The notes beneath the pieces were generated by a model. The model was not told the DNA's origin. It saw only the letters and a list, made by a program, of their open reading frames with translations, and did no database searches. A DNA stretch of 64,000 nt from Methanocaldococcus lauensis (GTDB lineage Archaea > AGJL01 > Methanococci > Methanococcales > Methanocaldococcaceae): the NCBI GenBank assembly GCA_902827205.1, contig LR792634.1, positions 1,116,001-1,180,000 on the forward strand, written 5' to 3'. Positions 28,396 to 37,146 of this stretch are shown here, in pieces (within the stretch, counting starts at the first letter, position 1; each line of letters starts with the position of its first letter). The translations under genes were made by a program, and so were the position numbers.

Positions 28396-29079
28396 TTAAA
28401 AAATAAATCTTATAACCTTCTCAGCGACTTCTAAGATTTTTCTCATTGTTATATATGAAACTGCTTCATCGTGATATTCAACATTTACATACTCTTCAAC
28501 GATTTTAGCCCCTTTTTTTGCCAACTGTAAGGCTATAAAGTGTTCAACAGCGTAACCCTCTCCAAAGTGGATATCCTTTAATAACTCTGCCTTTATAATT
28601 CTAAATCCACATTGAACATCCCTAAAAAAATAGATTCTCTTTGCATATATAAAAACTGCCAATGAAGTTAAAATTGATGCAAAGAAGTTAGAGATTCTTC
28701 TATGGAAAGGGATATGCTTATATTTTCTAACCCCAAAAACAGCATCTGCATTATATTTTTTTAATTTATTTAATAGCTTTGGAATATCCATAGGCTTATG
28801 CTGATAGTCCCCATCAACATATATAATATATCTATATTTATTTAAAGATAAAGCAAATTTTGTTCCAACTTCTATAGCCTTTGCCTTACCTAAATTTTTT
28901 TCATTTCTTATCAAATAAACTTTAATATTACAATTCTTAGCAAAATCTTCAACGACTTTTGAAGTATTATCTATAGAACCGTCATCAACTACTATAGCAT
29001 CTATTTTCAACTTTTCTAAATCTTTTAAGACTTTTAAAATATTTTTCTCTTCATTATAAGCAGGAATTACTGCAATCAT
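28396..29079 (-). CDS. Family 2 glycosyltransferase (dolichyl-phosphate sugar synthase-like)
   Basis: 227 residues. The GT2 start IAVIPAYNEEKNI, VVDDGSIDNT (34-43 region) and DGDYQHKP (DxD-type metal site) are present, along with the later VQCGFRIIKAELL block typical of DPM1-like enzymes. There is one weakly hydrophobic segment (LTSLAVFIYA) but no clear C-terminal membrane anchor. It probably transfers mannose or another sugar from a nucleotide sugar to a lipid carrier for N-glycosylation; donor and acceptor are not readable. The neighbouring surface protein is rich in sequons. Confidence 0.88.
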   Translation of the reverse strand: MIAVIPAYNEEKNILKVLKDLEKLKIDAIVVDDGSIDNTSKVVEDFAKNCNIKVYLIRNEKNLGKAKAIEVGTKFALSLNKYRYIIYVDGDYQHKPMDIPKLLNKLKKYNADAVFGVRKYKHIPFHRRISNFFASILTSLAVFIYAKRIYFFRDVQCGFRIIKAELLKDIHFGEGYAVEHFIALQLAKKGAKIVEEYVNVEYHDEAVSYITMRKILEVAEKVIRFIF

Positions 29080-29140
29080 AATTTATCACTATATTTAAAA
29101 TTTTAAAAGAGAAAATAGTAGTAAATGTAGTAATGAAGAT

Positions 29141-29875
29141 TTACAATTTAATTATATATATTACAAAGAATCCAAATAATACTCCTAATATTAAACCTAA
29201 AATTCCATAGAGTAATATATTATCATTCTGCTGTTGTTGATATTCTATATTAGTATTACTATTATTGTTTTTTAAGACATAGGACGTATTTTTGCTATTA
29301 TTTTCCATCTGATTTTTATTAGATATATTTATATTAATTACTTCTTTAGTTTCATTTAATGTATTCAAACCAACATTACCCAAATTAGATATATTATTAG
29401 ATACGTTGTTTGAAATAATATTATTAATTGTAGCATTACTAATAACAGTTATATTTGTTTTTGATTCAGTAGTCGTAGACAAATTTATATTGCTGTTTAT
29501 TGTTAAAGATAATATCGATATTTTTTTCAAAAATGTTCTCTTTATATAAATCCCTTCACCAAAATATTGCATTTTAACTATTATAGTATGATTACCTGGT
29601 TTAATTGCTTTACCCTTAAAAATATAAAATATTTTAACATCTTCAGCAACTCCTGCATAGTGTAAGGTTGAATTTTTAAACTTTATAGCATCGGAATAGA
29701 CTGTAACATTAAAATCCTCTATAGGATATGGAGTTCTCCACTGAAATATAACATATACTGAGTCATTAATTAAACATTTTTCTGGAACAATACTAATTTC
29801 TGGAGTATTTAGAGCATAACTAATCTCTGAAATTAAAAAGATTAAGAAGAAGAAAGCAAAAATTATTTTTTTCAT
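29141..29875 (-). CDS. Surface protein with Asn/Ser/Thr-rich stalk and C-terminal membrane anchor
   Basis: 244 residues. A signal peptide covers 1-21 (KKIIFAFFFLIFLISEISYA). A beta-rich domain with an Ig-like pattern (FNVTVYSD, GNHTIIVKMQYFGEG) runs to about 120. A stalk of about 100 residues follows, dominated by Asn, Ser and Thr with many NxS/T sequons, then one hydrophobic helix at about 221-242 (LLYGILGLILGVLFGFFVIYI). It is a probable glycosylated type I-like membrane protein. It lies immediately downstream of a 59-residue membrane protein and minD on the same strand. Confidence 0.75.
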   Translation of the reverse strand: MKKIIFAFFFLIFLISEISYALNTPEISIVPEKCLINDSVYVIFQWRTPYPIEDFNVTVYSDAIKFKNSTLHYAGVAEDVKIFYIFKGKAIKPGNHTIIVKMQYFGEGIYIKRTFLKKISILSLTINSNINLSTTTESKTNITVISNATINNIISNNVSNNISNLGNVGLNTLNETKEVININISNKNQMENNSKNTSYVLKNNNSNTNIEYQQQQNDNILLYGILGLILGVLFGFFVIYIIKL

Positions 29876-29877
29876 AT

Positions 29878-30057
29878 TTATCCCTCAATTTTTAATTTTC
29901 TCAACCTCTCGTTTAGTTTCTCAACCTCCTCTTTTGTTAATCTTGTAGCTCTTTTAACATTTTCTAATTCTTTCTGTAGTTGTATTACTTTAATACCCAA
30001 TATTATGTTTAAAAGTAAGCTAATAAATACGATAACATATAATATCGTCAGATCCAT
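29878..30057 (-). CDS. 59-residue protein: N-terminal membrane helix plus coiled coil
   Basis: ATG at 30057-30055, stop TAA at 29880-29878. The residues run MDLTILYVIVFISLLLNIIL (membrane helix 3-24), then a charged, heptad-like helix with QLQKELENV and EEVEKLNERLRKLK to residue 57. The ribosome site GGGGGGAGAT lies in the end of minD, whose stop is 2 bases before this ATG, and the surface protein ATG follows within 3 bases of the stop. Tight packing, strong binding site and sensible composition support it as a real gene. It could anchor or link a partner at the membrane. Confidence 0.72.
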   Translation of the reverse strand: MDLTILYVIVFISLLLNIILGIKVIQLQKELENVKRATRLTKEEVEKLNERLRKLKIEG

Positions 30058-30059
30058 TA

Positions 30060-30842
30060 TTATCTCCCCCCAAACAATCCTTTAAGGAACCTTGAGATAA
30101 AGGTTTCTTTTTTCTGCTTAATTTTTGCTTCATACTTAACTCCAATTAGCTTTGCCGCTATTTCCATAATTGCCTGAGCTGCTGGAGAGTCAGGATATAA
30201 TATAACTAAAGGAGTTCCAAACGCCGCCGCTTTTCTAACATGTGGATCTTCTGGAACAACGCCAATAACAGGAACTTCTAAAATAGTTTCTATTGCCTTA
30301 ACACTCAACTCAGTACTCTCATTAGAAACTCTGTTAACAATAGCTCCTATAATATCTGTTCCTAATCTTCTTGTGATTGCTATAATCTTCAAAGCATCAG
30401 ATATTGAAGATATTTCAGGGTTTACTACAACTATTAAACCATCTGCTGATGATATAGCAATTAATGTCTCTTTTCCAATACCTGCTGGACAGTCAATAAT
30501 CAATATGTCAACTAAATCATGTATAGTCTTTAAAACTTCTTCTAATTTTTCTGGATTAGCTCTCCTAAACTTTTCTAAGGATATACCTGCTGGAATAACT
30601 AAAACTCCTTCAGGACCTTCATAAATAGCGTCTTTAATATGTGCCTTACCTGCCAAAACATCGTTTAATGTAATTGGCTTTCCTTCCAAACCCATAATTA
30701 ATTCTAAGTTTGCCATTGCTATATCTGCATCTAAAACAGCGACTTTTTTTCCAAATTTTGCCATAGCCACAGCAAGATTAGCCGCAATTGTAGTTTTTCC
30801 AGTTCCACCCTTTCCAGAAGCTATTGCAATAGCTATTGCCAT
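30060..30842 (-). CDS. minD: MinD/ParA-family ATPase
   Basis: 260 residues from ATG 30842, after AGGTGAC; the GTG at 30851 is within that site. The deviant Walker A is KGGTGKTT (11-18). Switch and Walker B regions appear as VLDADIAMANLELIMGLE and ILIIDCPAGIG. The C-terminus (ETFISRFLKGLFGG) is amphipathic, like the membrane-targeting sequence of MinD. Archaeal MinD proteins position surface structures rather than the division ring in the few cases studied. No MinE is seen; the two genes immediately downstream encode membrane proteins. Confidence 0.92.
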   Translation of the reverse strand: MAIAIAIASGKGGTGKTTIAANLAVAMAKFGKKVAVLDADIAMANLELIMGLEGKPITLNDVLAGKAHIKDAIYEGPEGVLVIPAGISLEKFRRANPEKLEEVLKTIHDLVDILIIDCPAGIGKETLIAISSADGLIVVVNPEISSISDALKIIAITRRLGTDIIGAIVNRVSNESTELSVKAIETILEVPVIGVVPEDPHVRKAAAFGTPLVILYPDSPAAQAIMEIAAKLIGVKYEAKIKQKKETFISRFLKGLFGGR

Positions 30843-30906
30843 TAATGTCACCTTTTACTAATCTCTATAATTTAAAAAGTTACAAAAATATATACCACTT
30901 TAATTT

Positions 30907-30930
30907 ACTAATGTAATAATTAGTATATAA
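30907..30930 (-). promoter_or_regulatory. Putative minD promoter with overlapping 6-bp inverted repeat
   Basis: On the minus strand GTTATATAC forms a TATA-like box about 80 bases before minD. An inverted repeat, ACTAAT-N6-ATTAGT (30907-30924), adjoins and partly overlaps it, so a repressor site is possible. The sequence is AT-rich, so chance is not excluded. Confidence 0.35.
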
Positions 30931-30955
30931 CTTTAATCATTAGTCATGTGGTTAT

Positions 30956-31840
30956 TCAAAATTTGTAACAAATTATATAATTTGTCATTACTTTTTTATC
31001 AGTTCCTTTTATTCTCATATCTCCGTTTTCTATCACTACTATGTCACCATCTTTAAAATCTCCTTCGACTTCTATTACTTTAAATACATTTGGGTTAGGA
31101 TCTATTTTGTTTATGGCTATATAATCATCATAAAGATGTAGTTTTCCATCTTTAATACATCCGATTTCTCCATTTTTTACAATTCTATTAACTATAGTCA
31201 TAACCTTTCCAAAGTCAATTAACTGCTGTCTTAATTGGTCTCTATATTTAAATAATTCTTCTATGTCCTTCTTAATAATTTCCTCAAAATTTTCTTCATA
31301 TTTATTTACACTATATATATCATACTCCTTACTTAGTGTGGGATTCCACTTAAATTTTTCAAAAATATTTTTTATAGTTTCTTCAATACTTTCTAATGGC
31401 ATCATTGGGAAAAGTTTAGCAGTTTTTTTTAGTTCTTCCTCAACTTTCTTTTTTAAAAATTTATTTCCAAAAATGACAATTCCAAAGCCTTCTTTTAGTA
31501 TCTGATTTATGACTTCATCATTTAAAATTTCTAAAATTGCACATTTTCCTTTAGTAGCATAAACTCTCCTTCTTTTTGCCTCTATTCCCAAACTTCTAAC
31601 TTCTCCGACAACAACTGAATCAGATAATTTTCTAACTTTTTCTCTATTATCTTCAATTATAATTTTTATATTAAGTTTTTCAGCCAAATTATATAGATCT
31701 TCTTCTGATTTTATTTCTCCATTGTATAATTTTTCTTCTAATAATTTTCTATTTTGTTCATTGCCCCTAAAAAATATTTGTCTTCGATCGCCTCCAATAA
31801 CAGCCCCGTTATTTCCATAATAACATATTATTAATGTCAT
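30956..31840 (-). CDS. Conserved archaeal protein (DUF2121-like)
   Basis: 294 residues. The N-terminus [20 protein letters not shown] resembles the N-terminal strand of Ntn-hydrolase/proteasome-like folds (GxxxxGDRR). A long charged helical middle follows, then a short beta-rich end ([22 protein letters not shown]). I recall this as DUF2121 of methanogens, function unknown. GGTGAAAAA precedes the ATG. It is divergent from nikR, and both leaders contain the same 20-base repeat. Confidence 0.75.
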   Translation of the reverse strand: MTLIICYYGNNGAVIGGDRRQIFFRGNEQNRKLLEEKLYNGEIKSEEDLYNLAEKLNIKIIIEDNREKVRKLSDSVVVGEVRSLGIEAKRRRVYATKGKCAILEILNDEVINQILKEGFGIVIFGNKFLKKKVEEELKKTAKLFPMMPLESIEETIKNIFEKFKWNPTLSKEYDIYSVNKYEENFEEIIKKDIEELFKYRDQLRQQLIDFGKVMTIVNRIVKNGEIGCIKDGKLHLYDDYIAINKIDPNPNVFKVIEVEGDFKDGDIVVIENGDMRIKGTDKKVMTNYIICYKF

Positions 31841-31850
31841 TTTTTCACCA

Positions 31851-31870
31851 TAATTATTACTTAAAAATTT
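31851..31870. repeat. 20-bp direct repeat, copy 1
   Basis: TAATTATTACTTAAAAATTT lies directly upstream of the DUF2121-like gene, next to its ribosome binding site. An identical copy lies at 31979-31998 before nikR. Confidence 0.75.
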
Positions 31871-31952
31871 CTAAAATTTAAGTTTAACTCTCTATATGTA
31901 TTTTTTGAAATCGTTTATTAATAATTCCTTAGTATTATTGTCATAGTTAATC

Positions 31953-31962
31953 TTATATATTA
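31953..31962 (+). promoter_or_regulatory. TATA-like box of nikR
   Basis: CTTATATATT lies about 50 bases before the nikR ATG (32011). Transcription would start near 31980, within or next to the palindrome at 31973-31988. Confidence 0.5.
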
Positions 31963-31972
31963 GTTATTAAAT

Positions 31973-31988
31973 AGTAATAATTATTACT
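31973..31988. promoter_or_regulatory. Candidate operator: perfect 16-bp palindrome before nikR
   Basis: AGTAATAATTATTACT is a perfect palindrome overlapping the expected start of the nikR transcript. NikR is a DNA-binding repressor that often controls its own gene, so this is a reasonable operator candidate. It does not match the E. coli NikR site (GTATGA-N16-TCATAC). Confidence 0.5.
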
Positions 31989-31998
31989 TAAAAATTTT
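31979..31998. repeat. 20-bp direct repeat, copy 2
   Basis: Identical to 31851-31870 and overlapping the right half of the palindrome at 31973-31988. It ends 12 bases before the nikR start. Confidence 0.75.
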
Positions 31999-32010
31999 AT
32001 GAGGGGGATT

Positions 32011-32436
32011 ATGACTGAGATGGATAGAATAAGTATATCTCTCCCAACAAAACTCTTACAAGAATTTGATGAAATAATTGCTGAGAGAGGATATGCAAGT
32101 AGAAGTGAAGCTATTAGAGATGCTATTAGAGATTATATAATAAAACACAAGTGGATACACAGTTTAGAGGGAGAAAGAGCGGGGAGTATTAGCGTAATTT
32201 ATAATCACCATGAGTCTGATGTTATGGAAAAAATTACTGAGATTCAACATGAATATACCGATATTATTGTTGCCACTTTGCATTTACACTTAGACCATGA
32301 CCACTGTTTGGAGTCTATATTAGTTAGAGGAGATGCTAAAAGAATTAGAGAATTAACAGATAAATTAACAGCCTTAAAAGGAGTTAAACAAGTTAAATTA
32401 AGTGTTATGGTTCCAGGGGGATATATTCCTGAATAA
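32011..32436 (+). CDS. nikR: Nickel-responsive transcriptional regulator NikR
   Basis: 141 residues from ATG 32011. The strong site GAGGGGG precedes it, so the ATG at 31999, which lies before that site, is rejected. Residues 4-45 form the ribbon-helix-helix domain (DRISISLPTKLLQEFDEI, SRSEAIRDAIRDYI). The ACT-like C-terminal domain carries the nickel ligands: one His before SDV and the cluster HLHLDHDHC. In methanogens it would adjust nickel uptake, needed for hydrogenases, CODH and F430. Confidence 0.95.
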   Translation: MTEMDRISISLPTKLLQEFDEIIAERGYASRSEAIRDAIRDYIIKHKWIHSLEGERAGSISVIYNHHESDVMEKITEIQHEYTDIIVATLHLHLDHDHCLESILVRGDAKRIRELTDKLTALKGVKQVKLSVMVPGGYIPE

Positions 32437-32441
32437 ATATA

Positions 32442-33530
32442 TTAATTTGAACTAAAAATTTTTCTCTCATCTCCTAACGGAACTATATTTTTACTCTCAA
32501 CTTCTATATATGCCTCCCACAACTTTTTACATTCGCATTCTACATTTAAAACATCTATATCTTGCGTTAAAGTGAATCTTTCTAATCTTTCTTTAATTAT
32601 TTTATTACACTTACATCCATATAGATTGTGTGCCCCTCTCTCACTACCAACTCCTGAAGTATCACACATAATCAAAGCATTTTTATTTTCTTTTTTTACA
32701 TTTTTTAATATTTCAATAATACTCCATAAAAATGGTGGTCTATATTGATTTTTATTCCAGAAGTATTCTATTAAACTTCCTTTATGAATTGTAGTAGGAC
32801 AGAATGATATTCTTGAACAGCCCAACTTTATACATTCGTTTGCTGATTGTATAGCATCTTTTATTGCATCTTTTTCAGTTATAAAAGGAGGCTTTATTAA
32901 TAAATAGGCTTTTATTCCAATATCATAATTTTTTGCTAATTCTATAACTTTAATGATTTCTTCATTAGTTATTCCTTTGTTTATTGCATAATTTCTAATT
33001 TCTTCATTAAAACTTTCAATTCCAACCCCTATTTCCACATTAATATTTAAATATTTTCTAATTTCATTTAATTTTTCTTCAGTTATAAATTCTGGTCTTG
33101 ATTCTATAGCTACTTCTTTTAAATTTTCAAATTCACTAAGTTTTTTAAATATATACTCTCTCGCCTCCCTATGAACTTCTCTATCATCTAAAAAACTTCC
33201 AGAAGTGAATATTTTAACACTGAAATCTTTTAAATCCTTTAACTTTTCTTTATATTTCTCAATTGCATAATTAAATTGATTTATTATATTTTCAGATGTT
33301 ATTTTTTCAGGAGATGAGTCCATTAGGTAAGAGCACATTAAACATCCTCCTTCTTTTGCATAGAAACATCCTTCTGTTCTTAAAATTATAGTTAATGATT
33401 TACCAATTGTAAAATCTCTATAAATGTCATCTTGAATCCACACTGCAATAGGTTTATTTTTATCTCTCACTTTTCTTTTTTTTAGGTTTTTTTCTCTAAA
33501 TTTTCTTAAAAATTCTTTGTAATCTTCCAT
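32442..33530 (-). CDS. Radical SAM protein, archaeosine biosynthesis type (RaSEA-like)
   Basis: 362 residues. The cluster-binding motif is unusual, Cx6CxxC (CFYAKEGGCLMC near residue 58), with GGCLMCSYL following. The barrel continues with IFTSGSFLDDREV and VEIGVGIESFNE. A C-terminal CKCNK and a CECKK pair may bind another metal or tRNA. This matches the TIGR01210 family; its Thermococcus member works with ArcS to turn lysine-modified preQ0-tRNA into archaeosine at position 15. It is convergent with nikR, the stops 5 bases apart. Confidence 0.82.
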   Translation of the reverse strand: MEDYKEFLRKFREKNLKKRKVRDKNKPIAVWIQDDIYRDFTIGKSLTIILRTEGCFYAKEGGCLMCSYLMDSSPEKITSENIINQFNYAIEKYKEKLKDLKDFSVKIFTSGSFLDDREVHREAREYIFKKLSEFENLKEVAIESRPEFITEEKLNEIRKYLNINVEIGVGIESFNEEIRNYAINKGITNEEIIKVIELAKNYDIGIKAYLLIKPPFITEKDAIKDAIQSANECIKLGCSRISFCPTTIHKGSLIEYFWNKNQYRPPFLWSIIEILKNVKKENKNALIMCDTSGVGSERGAHNLYGCKCNKIIKERLERFTLTQDIDVLNVECECKKLWEAYIEVESKNIVPLGDERKIFSSN

Positions 33531-33549
33531 TTTATCAACTCTTTATAAT

Positions 33550-34296
33550 TTATTTTTTATTTTTTAAATAATTAATAAGCTCATCTATATCACTAAAACA
33601 TATTGGATAGTTCAATTTAGGTCTTTCAACTACTATAACCTTAGTCCCTACTTCTAAGGCACCATAAACTTTTTCATAAAATCCTCCACTACTCCCACTA
33701 TCTTTGGTTATAATAGCATCACATCCGTAATCTCTTATTAAATATTTATTTAATTCCTTAGAAAATGTTCCATACATTGCTACAATATTCTGCTGAGGTA
33801 GAATTTTTAAAGCCTCATTCACTGAAATTGGTAAAACTCTGGCAACAACTTTATCTTTTCCAACTATATCAACAACAGTTTTTAAGTTTTTAATTCCTGC
33901 CATATGGAAGATTTTATTAAATTTTTTAGCTAATTTCGCCCCTTCTTCAAAATCTTTAACATAAATAACATTTGGATGCTCTATTTTTTTCCATTCTCTT
34001 TCAAATCTTACATACTCTATATTGTTAGATTTACAAACCTCCATAGCGTTTTTACTTGCATTTACAGCAAAGGGATGCGTAGCGTCAATTAAAACATCAA
34101 TATTATATTCCTTTATTGTTTTATTTAAATCATCTTTGTTTAGAGGTTTGTCAATTATTTTATCAGCAAATTCTAAACCTAACTTCCCTCCATAATCTGT
34201 TGTTGAAGTATATAAAATAAATAAATTATCTAAATTTTTTAATTTTCTCCCAATTTCTACGCTATCTTTAGTACCTCCCATTAATAAAACTCTCAT
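33550..34296 (-). CDS. cobK: Precorrin-6A / cobalt-precorrin-6A reductase
   Basis: 248 residues from ATG 34296 (RVLLMGGTKDSVEIG); the in-frame TTG at 34305 adds no homologous residues. Family blocks include GGKLGLEFADKII, DVLIDATHPFAVNASKNA and ITKDSGSSGG. It reduces the macrocycle in cobamide (B12) synthesis using a nicotinamide cofactor. It stands next to hemB, in divergent orientation, linking early and late tetrapyrrole steps; the interrupted cobN is further along. RaSEA follows after 19 bases. Confidence 0.92.
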   Translation of the reverse strand: MRVLLMGGTKDSVEIGRKLKNLDNLFILYTSTTDYGGKLGLEFADKIIDKPLNKDDLNKTIKEYNIDVLIDATHPFAVNASKNAMEVCKSNNIEYVRFEREWKKIEHPNVIYVKDFEEGAKLAKKFNKIFHMAGIKNLKTVVDIVGKDKVVARVLPISVNEALKILPQQNIVAMYGTFSKELNKYLIRDYGCDAIITKDSGSSGGFYEKVYGALEVGTKVIVVERPKLNYPICFSDIDELINYLKNKK

Positions 34297-34381
34297 AACA
34301 ACCAACCCATAAGTTTATTTAAACTTTTGTTAGATATAGTATAACTAAATTATTATAAGTAGTTGAAGATGGTGAATATTA

Positions 34382-35353
34382 ATGTTAATAAGACCAAGAA
34401 GATTGAGAAAAAATCAAAAAATTAGAGATTTGGTTAGAGAAACAACTTTAACAAAGAACGATTTAATTATGCCTATTTTTGTTGATGAAAATTTAAAAGG
34501 AAATGAAAAGAGAGAAATTAATTCTATGCCTAACCAGTATAGATTTAGTGTTGAAGGGGCAATAGAAGAAGCAAAAAATATTGCAGATTTAGGAATTCCA
34601 GCAATAATATTATTTGGTATTCCAAAGTATAAAGATGAAATTGCAAGTTCTGCCTACGATAAAAATGGAGTAGTTCAGAGAACTATAAGGGGAATTAAAG
34701 AGGAGTTAGGGGATGAGATTTTAGTTATTGCTGACTGTTGTCTATGTGAATATACTTCCCATGGACACTGTGGAATTGTTAAAAATGGTAAAATATTAAA
34801 TGATGCCACACTACCAATTTTAGCTAAGATAGCTTTATCTTATGCAGAATCTGGAGTTGATATAGTAGCCCCATCAGATATGATGGATGGAAGAGTTAGA
34901 GTAATAAGAGAAAGTTTAGAAGAAAATGGATATGATGATGTATTAATAATGAGCTATTCAGCAAAGTATGCCTCTTCATTTTATGGACCATTTAGAGAAG
35001 CTGCAGAAAGTGCCCCTAAGTTTGGAGATAGAAAAAGTTATCAGATGGATATTGGTAATTCAAGAGAGGCTTTAAAAGAAATTGCCTTAGACATTGAGGA
35101 AGGGGCAGATATGATATTGATAAAACCAGCATTATCTTACTTAGATATTATAAGATTAGCTAAAAATAACTTTAATGTCCCTATTGGTGGTTATTCAGTA
35201 AGTGGAGAGTATGCAATGGTTGAGGCGGCATCTAAAAATGGATGGTTAGATAAGGATAAAGTTATTTATGAAATACTGTTAAGTATAAAAAGAGCTGGAG
35301 CTGATTTTATTATTACATACTGGGCTAAATATGCCGCTGAAAAATTACTCTAA
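34382..35353 (+). CDS. hemB: Porphobilinogen synthase (delta-aminolevulinate dehydratase)
   Basis: 323 residues. Active-site elements are visible: the Cys-rich zinc segment [14 protein letters not shown], the lysine in [14 protein letters not shown] and the Schiff-base lysine in [12 protein letters not shown]. It joins two 5-aminolevulinate molecules into porphobilinogen, a precursor of F430, cobamide, siroheme and heme d1-like compounds. The presence of three Cys indicates the zinc-dependent type. The next gene is 21 bases downstream on the same strand. Confidence 0.96.
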   Translation: MLIRPRRLRKNQKIRDLVRETTLTKNDLIMPIFVDENLKGNEKREINSMPNQYRFSVEGAIEEAKNIADLGIPAIILFGIPKYKDEIASSAYDKNGVVQRTIRGIKEELGDEILVIADCCLCEYTSHGHCGIVKNGKILNDATLPILAKIALSYAESGVDIVAPSDMMDGRVRVIRESLEENGYDDVLIMSYSAKYASSFYGPFREAAESAPKFGDRKSYQMDIGNSREALKEIALDIEEGADMILIKPALSYLDIIRLAKNNFNVPIGGYSVSGEYAMVEAASKNGWLDKDKVIYEILLSIKRAGADFIITYWAKYAAEKLL

Positions 35354-35374
35354 ATAAAACATTAAGGGAATAGT

Positions 35375-35965
35375 ATGAAGATATTAAAAAATTTTTCAGT
35401 TCCTAACTTGTGTGATGCAGGGGCAATACCTTTAAAAGACATTAAACCAATTTTAGAGAATCAAAAATTAATTTTTGGAGAGGTAATAACTGTAAAGATA
35501 AATTATAATGACTGGGGAACTTTAATTAAATCAATAAGTTTTGCTAAAGATAAAATTATAGTTGTTGAAGTTGTAGGAGAAAAAAAATATGAAACTGCTG
35601 TATGGGGAGGATTAGCCTCTCTAAACGCTAAAATTAAAGGAGTTAAAGGAGTAGTTATAGATGGTTGTGTTAGAGATTTGGAAGATATAAGATCATTAAA
35701 GTTCCCAGTTTTTGCAAAAAACTTTTGTCCAAGTGCAGGAAAACCTTTAAATTGTGGTAAGATAAATGTTCCTATAACTTGTGGAGATGTTTTAGTTAAT
35801 CCGGGAGATATTGCTGTTGGAGACAACAATGGAGTGGTAATTATAAAAAAAGAACATCTCCAAGAGATTATTGAAAATGCAAAATATATAAAAGAAAAAG
35901 AGAAAAAAATAAAGGAAAGAATTTTAAGAGGCGAAGATTTAAGAAATATTTTAAAATTAAAATAA
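35375..35965 (+). CDS. RraA-like / demethylmenaquinone methyltransferase-family protein
   Basis: 196 residues. Conserved blocks include SVPNLCDAG at the N-terminus, AVWGGLASLNAKIKGVKGVVIDGCVRD and NPGDIAVGDNNGVVII. The family shares the swivelling beta-alpha-beta fold of RraA and HMG aldolases; members called menG do not methylate. In the HMG/CHA aldolase branch the G-x-R-D motif binds metal, and GCVRD here fits. The substrate is unknown. It probably shares a transcript with hemB. Confidence 0.85.
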   Translation: MKILKNFSVPNLCDAGAIPLKDIKPILENQKLIFGEVITVKINYNDWGTLIKSISFAKDKIIVVEVVGEKKYETAVWGGLASLNAKIKGVKGVVIDGCVRDLEDIRSLKFPVFAKNFCPSAGKPLNCGKINVPITCGDVLVNPGDIAVGDNNGVVIIKKEHLQEIIENAKYIKEKEKKIKERILRGEDLRNILKLK

Positions 35966-36028
35966 AAATAAATTAAATAATAAATTTAATTGATATATTA
36001 AAATGATAGAATATTTAAAAGGTGATAT

Positions 36029-36604
36029 GTGTTGAAAATTCCGCGTAGTTTGAAGTTAGTTTTAGAAATACTAAATAAAGAATCAGGAACGAGATATATT
36101 GTTAGAGGACTTATAGATGGAACTTTATCAGCTCTTGGAGTAGTTATTGGAGCCAGTGGTTCCTCAGATCCGTCAGTTATTATAGCTGCAGGGCTTGGAG
36201 GAGGAGTGGCTAATGGTTTATCTAATATCTTAGGGGCATTCACAGCAGAAAAGGCATCGTTAGAGAGAGACAGAATTCAAAAGGAAAAAAACTTATTAAA
36301 GCATAATGGATATTTAAAAAAATCTATAATTTACAAAAGGGCTATTAGAGAAACTATGATCTGTGGGCTTATTGATGGAATATCTACAACAGTAGGATCT
36401 GCACTACCAATTATTCCATTTTTTTTATTTGATATAAAAACTGCCTTATATTTAGCAGTAGCAATAACTGTAGGACTATTATTTATATTGGGTGTATTTA
36501 TTGGAAACATTTCCAAGGAAAATGTTGTAATTTCAGGAATAAAAATGGTGATAGGGGCGATAATTGTAACATTCCTATGCTTTATGATAGAAAAAGCATT
36601 TTAA
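36029..36604 (+). CDS. Four-TM membrane protein, VIT1/CCC1-like
   Basis: 191 residues. GGTGAT is followed by GTG 36029 and TTG 36032; either may be the start. Blocks IVRGLIDGTLSALGVVIGASGSS and MICGLIDGISTTVGSALPIIPFF are two related halves, as in VIT1-type iron/manganese transporters, with hydrophobic helices at about 38-58, 68-80, 115-150 and 155-188. Transport of a divalent metal is an inference. A gene of DUF2115 type follows after 18 bases. Confidence 0.75.
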   Translation: MLKIPRSLKLVLEILNKESGTRYIVRGLIDGTLSALGVVIGASGSSDPSVIIAAGLGGGVANGLSNILGAFTAEKASLERDRIQKEKNLLKHNGYLKKSIIYKRAIRETMICGLIDGISTTVGSALPIIPFFLFDIKTALYLAVAITVGLLFILGVFIGNISKENVVISGIKMVIGAIIVTFLCFMIEKAF

Positions 36605-36622
36605 AATATAGATTGGGAAACT

Positions 36623-37120
36623 ATGAAAGCTAAGGAGTTATTTGAAAAATTAAAAAAAGAACTTGATAAGTTTAGTATATATGACATAATGAAAATTAAG
36701 TGTTATATTGAAAAAGATGCTAAATATCTCCCAAATAAATATAAAAATCATTATGTTGAATCAATGATGAAATACCTAATTGAAACATTTAATGAAATTA
36801 AAAGGAAAAAAACTAACGAAATTAAAGATGAAGATATAGACGAAAAAAAATTAAATGAAATGCTTAAAAGGATTGAAAATTTTAAAAACTATAATACTGA
36901 GGATGAGGAAACATTTATAAATCTTTCTAAAATATTATGTCCTTATTTAACTTTCATTGCAAAAAAACCCTTGCATCCTACATATTTAGTGTTTCCAGGA
37001 AATGTAAAAATTGTTAAAAAAGGTAATATCTATTATTGTCCTGTTAAAAATAAACAACTTAATGAATATTCATTGTGCGAATTTTGTGTGGCAAAAAGTA
37101 TTGATGAACTAAAAAAATAA
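36623..37120 (+). CDS. DUF2115 (UPF0305)-like protein
   Basis: 165 residues, charged and helical for the first 110 (ELFEKLKKELDKFSIYDI). A C-terminal region follows with LHPTYLVFPG and a cysteine cluster (YYCPVKNKQ, then LCEFCVAK) that could bind a metal. It matches my recollection of the methanogen UPF0305 family, with no known role. It is spaced 26 bases from the reductase gene on the same strand. Confidence 0.78.
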   Translation: MKAKELFEKLKKELDKFSIYDIMKIKCYIEKDAKYLPNKYKNHYVESMMKYLIETFNEIKRKKTNEIKDEDIDEKKLNEMLKRIENFKNYNTEDEETFINLSKILCPYLTFIAKKPLHPTYLVFPGNVKIVKKGNIYYCPVKNKQLNEYSLCEFCVAKSIDELKK

Positions 37121-37146
37121 AATCTAAAAATTATAATGGTGAAGAG

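Noticed and set aside
31999-32010. Earlier ATG for nikR
   Set aside because: The strong GAGGGGG site lies after this ATG and before the ATG at 32011.
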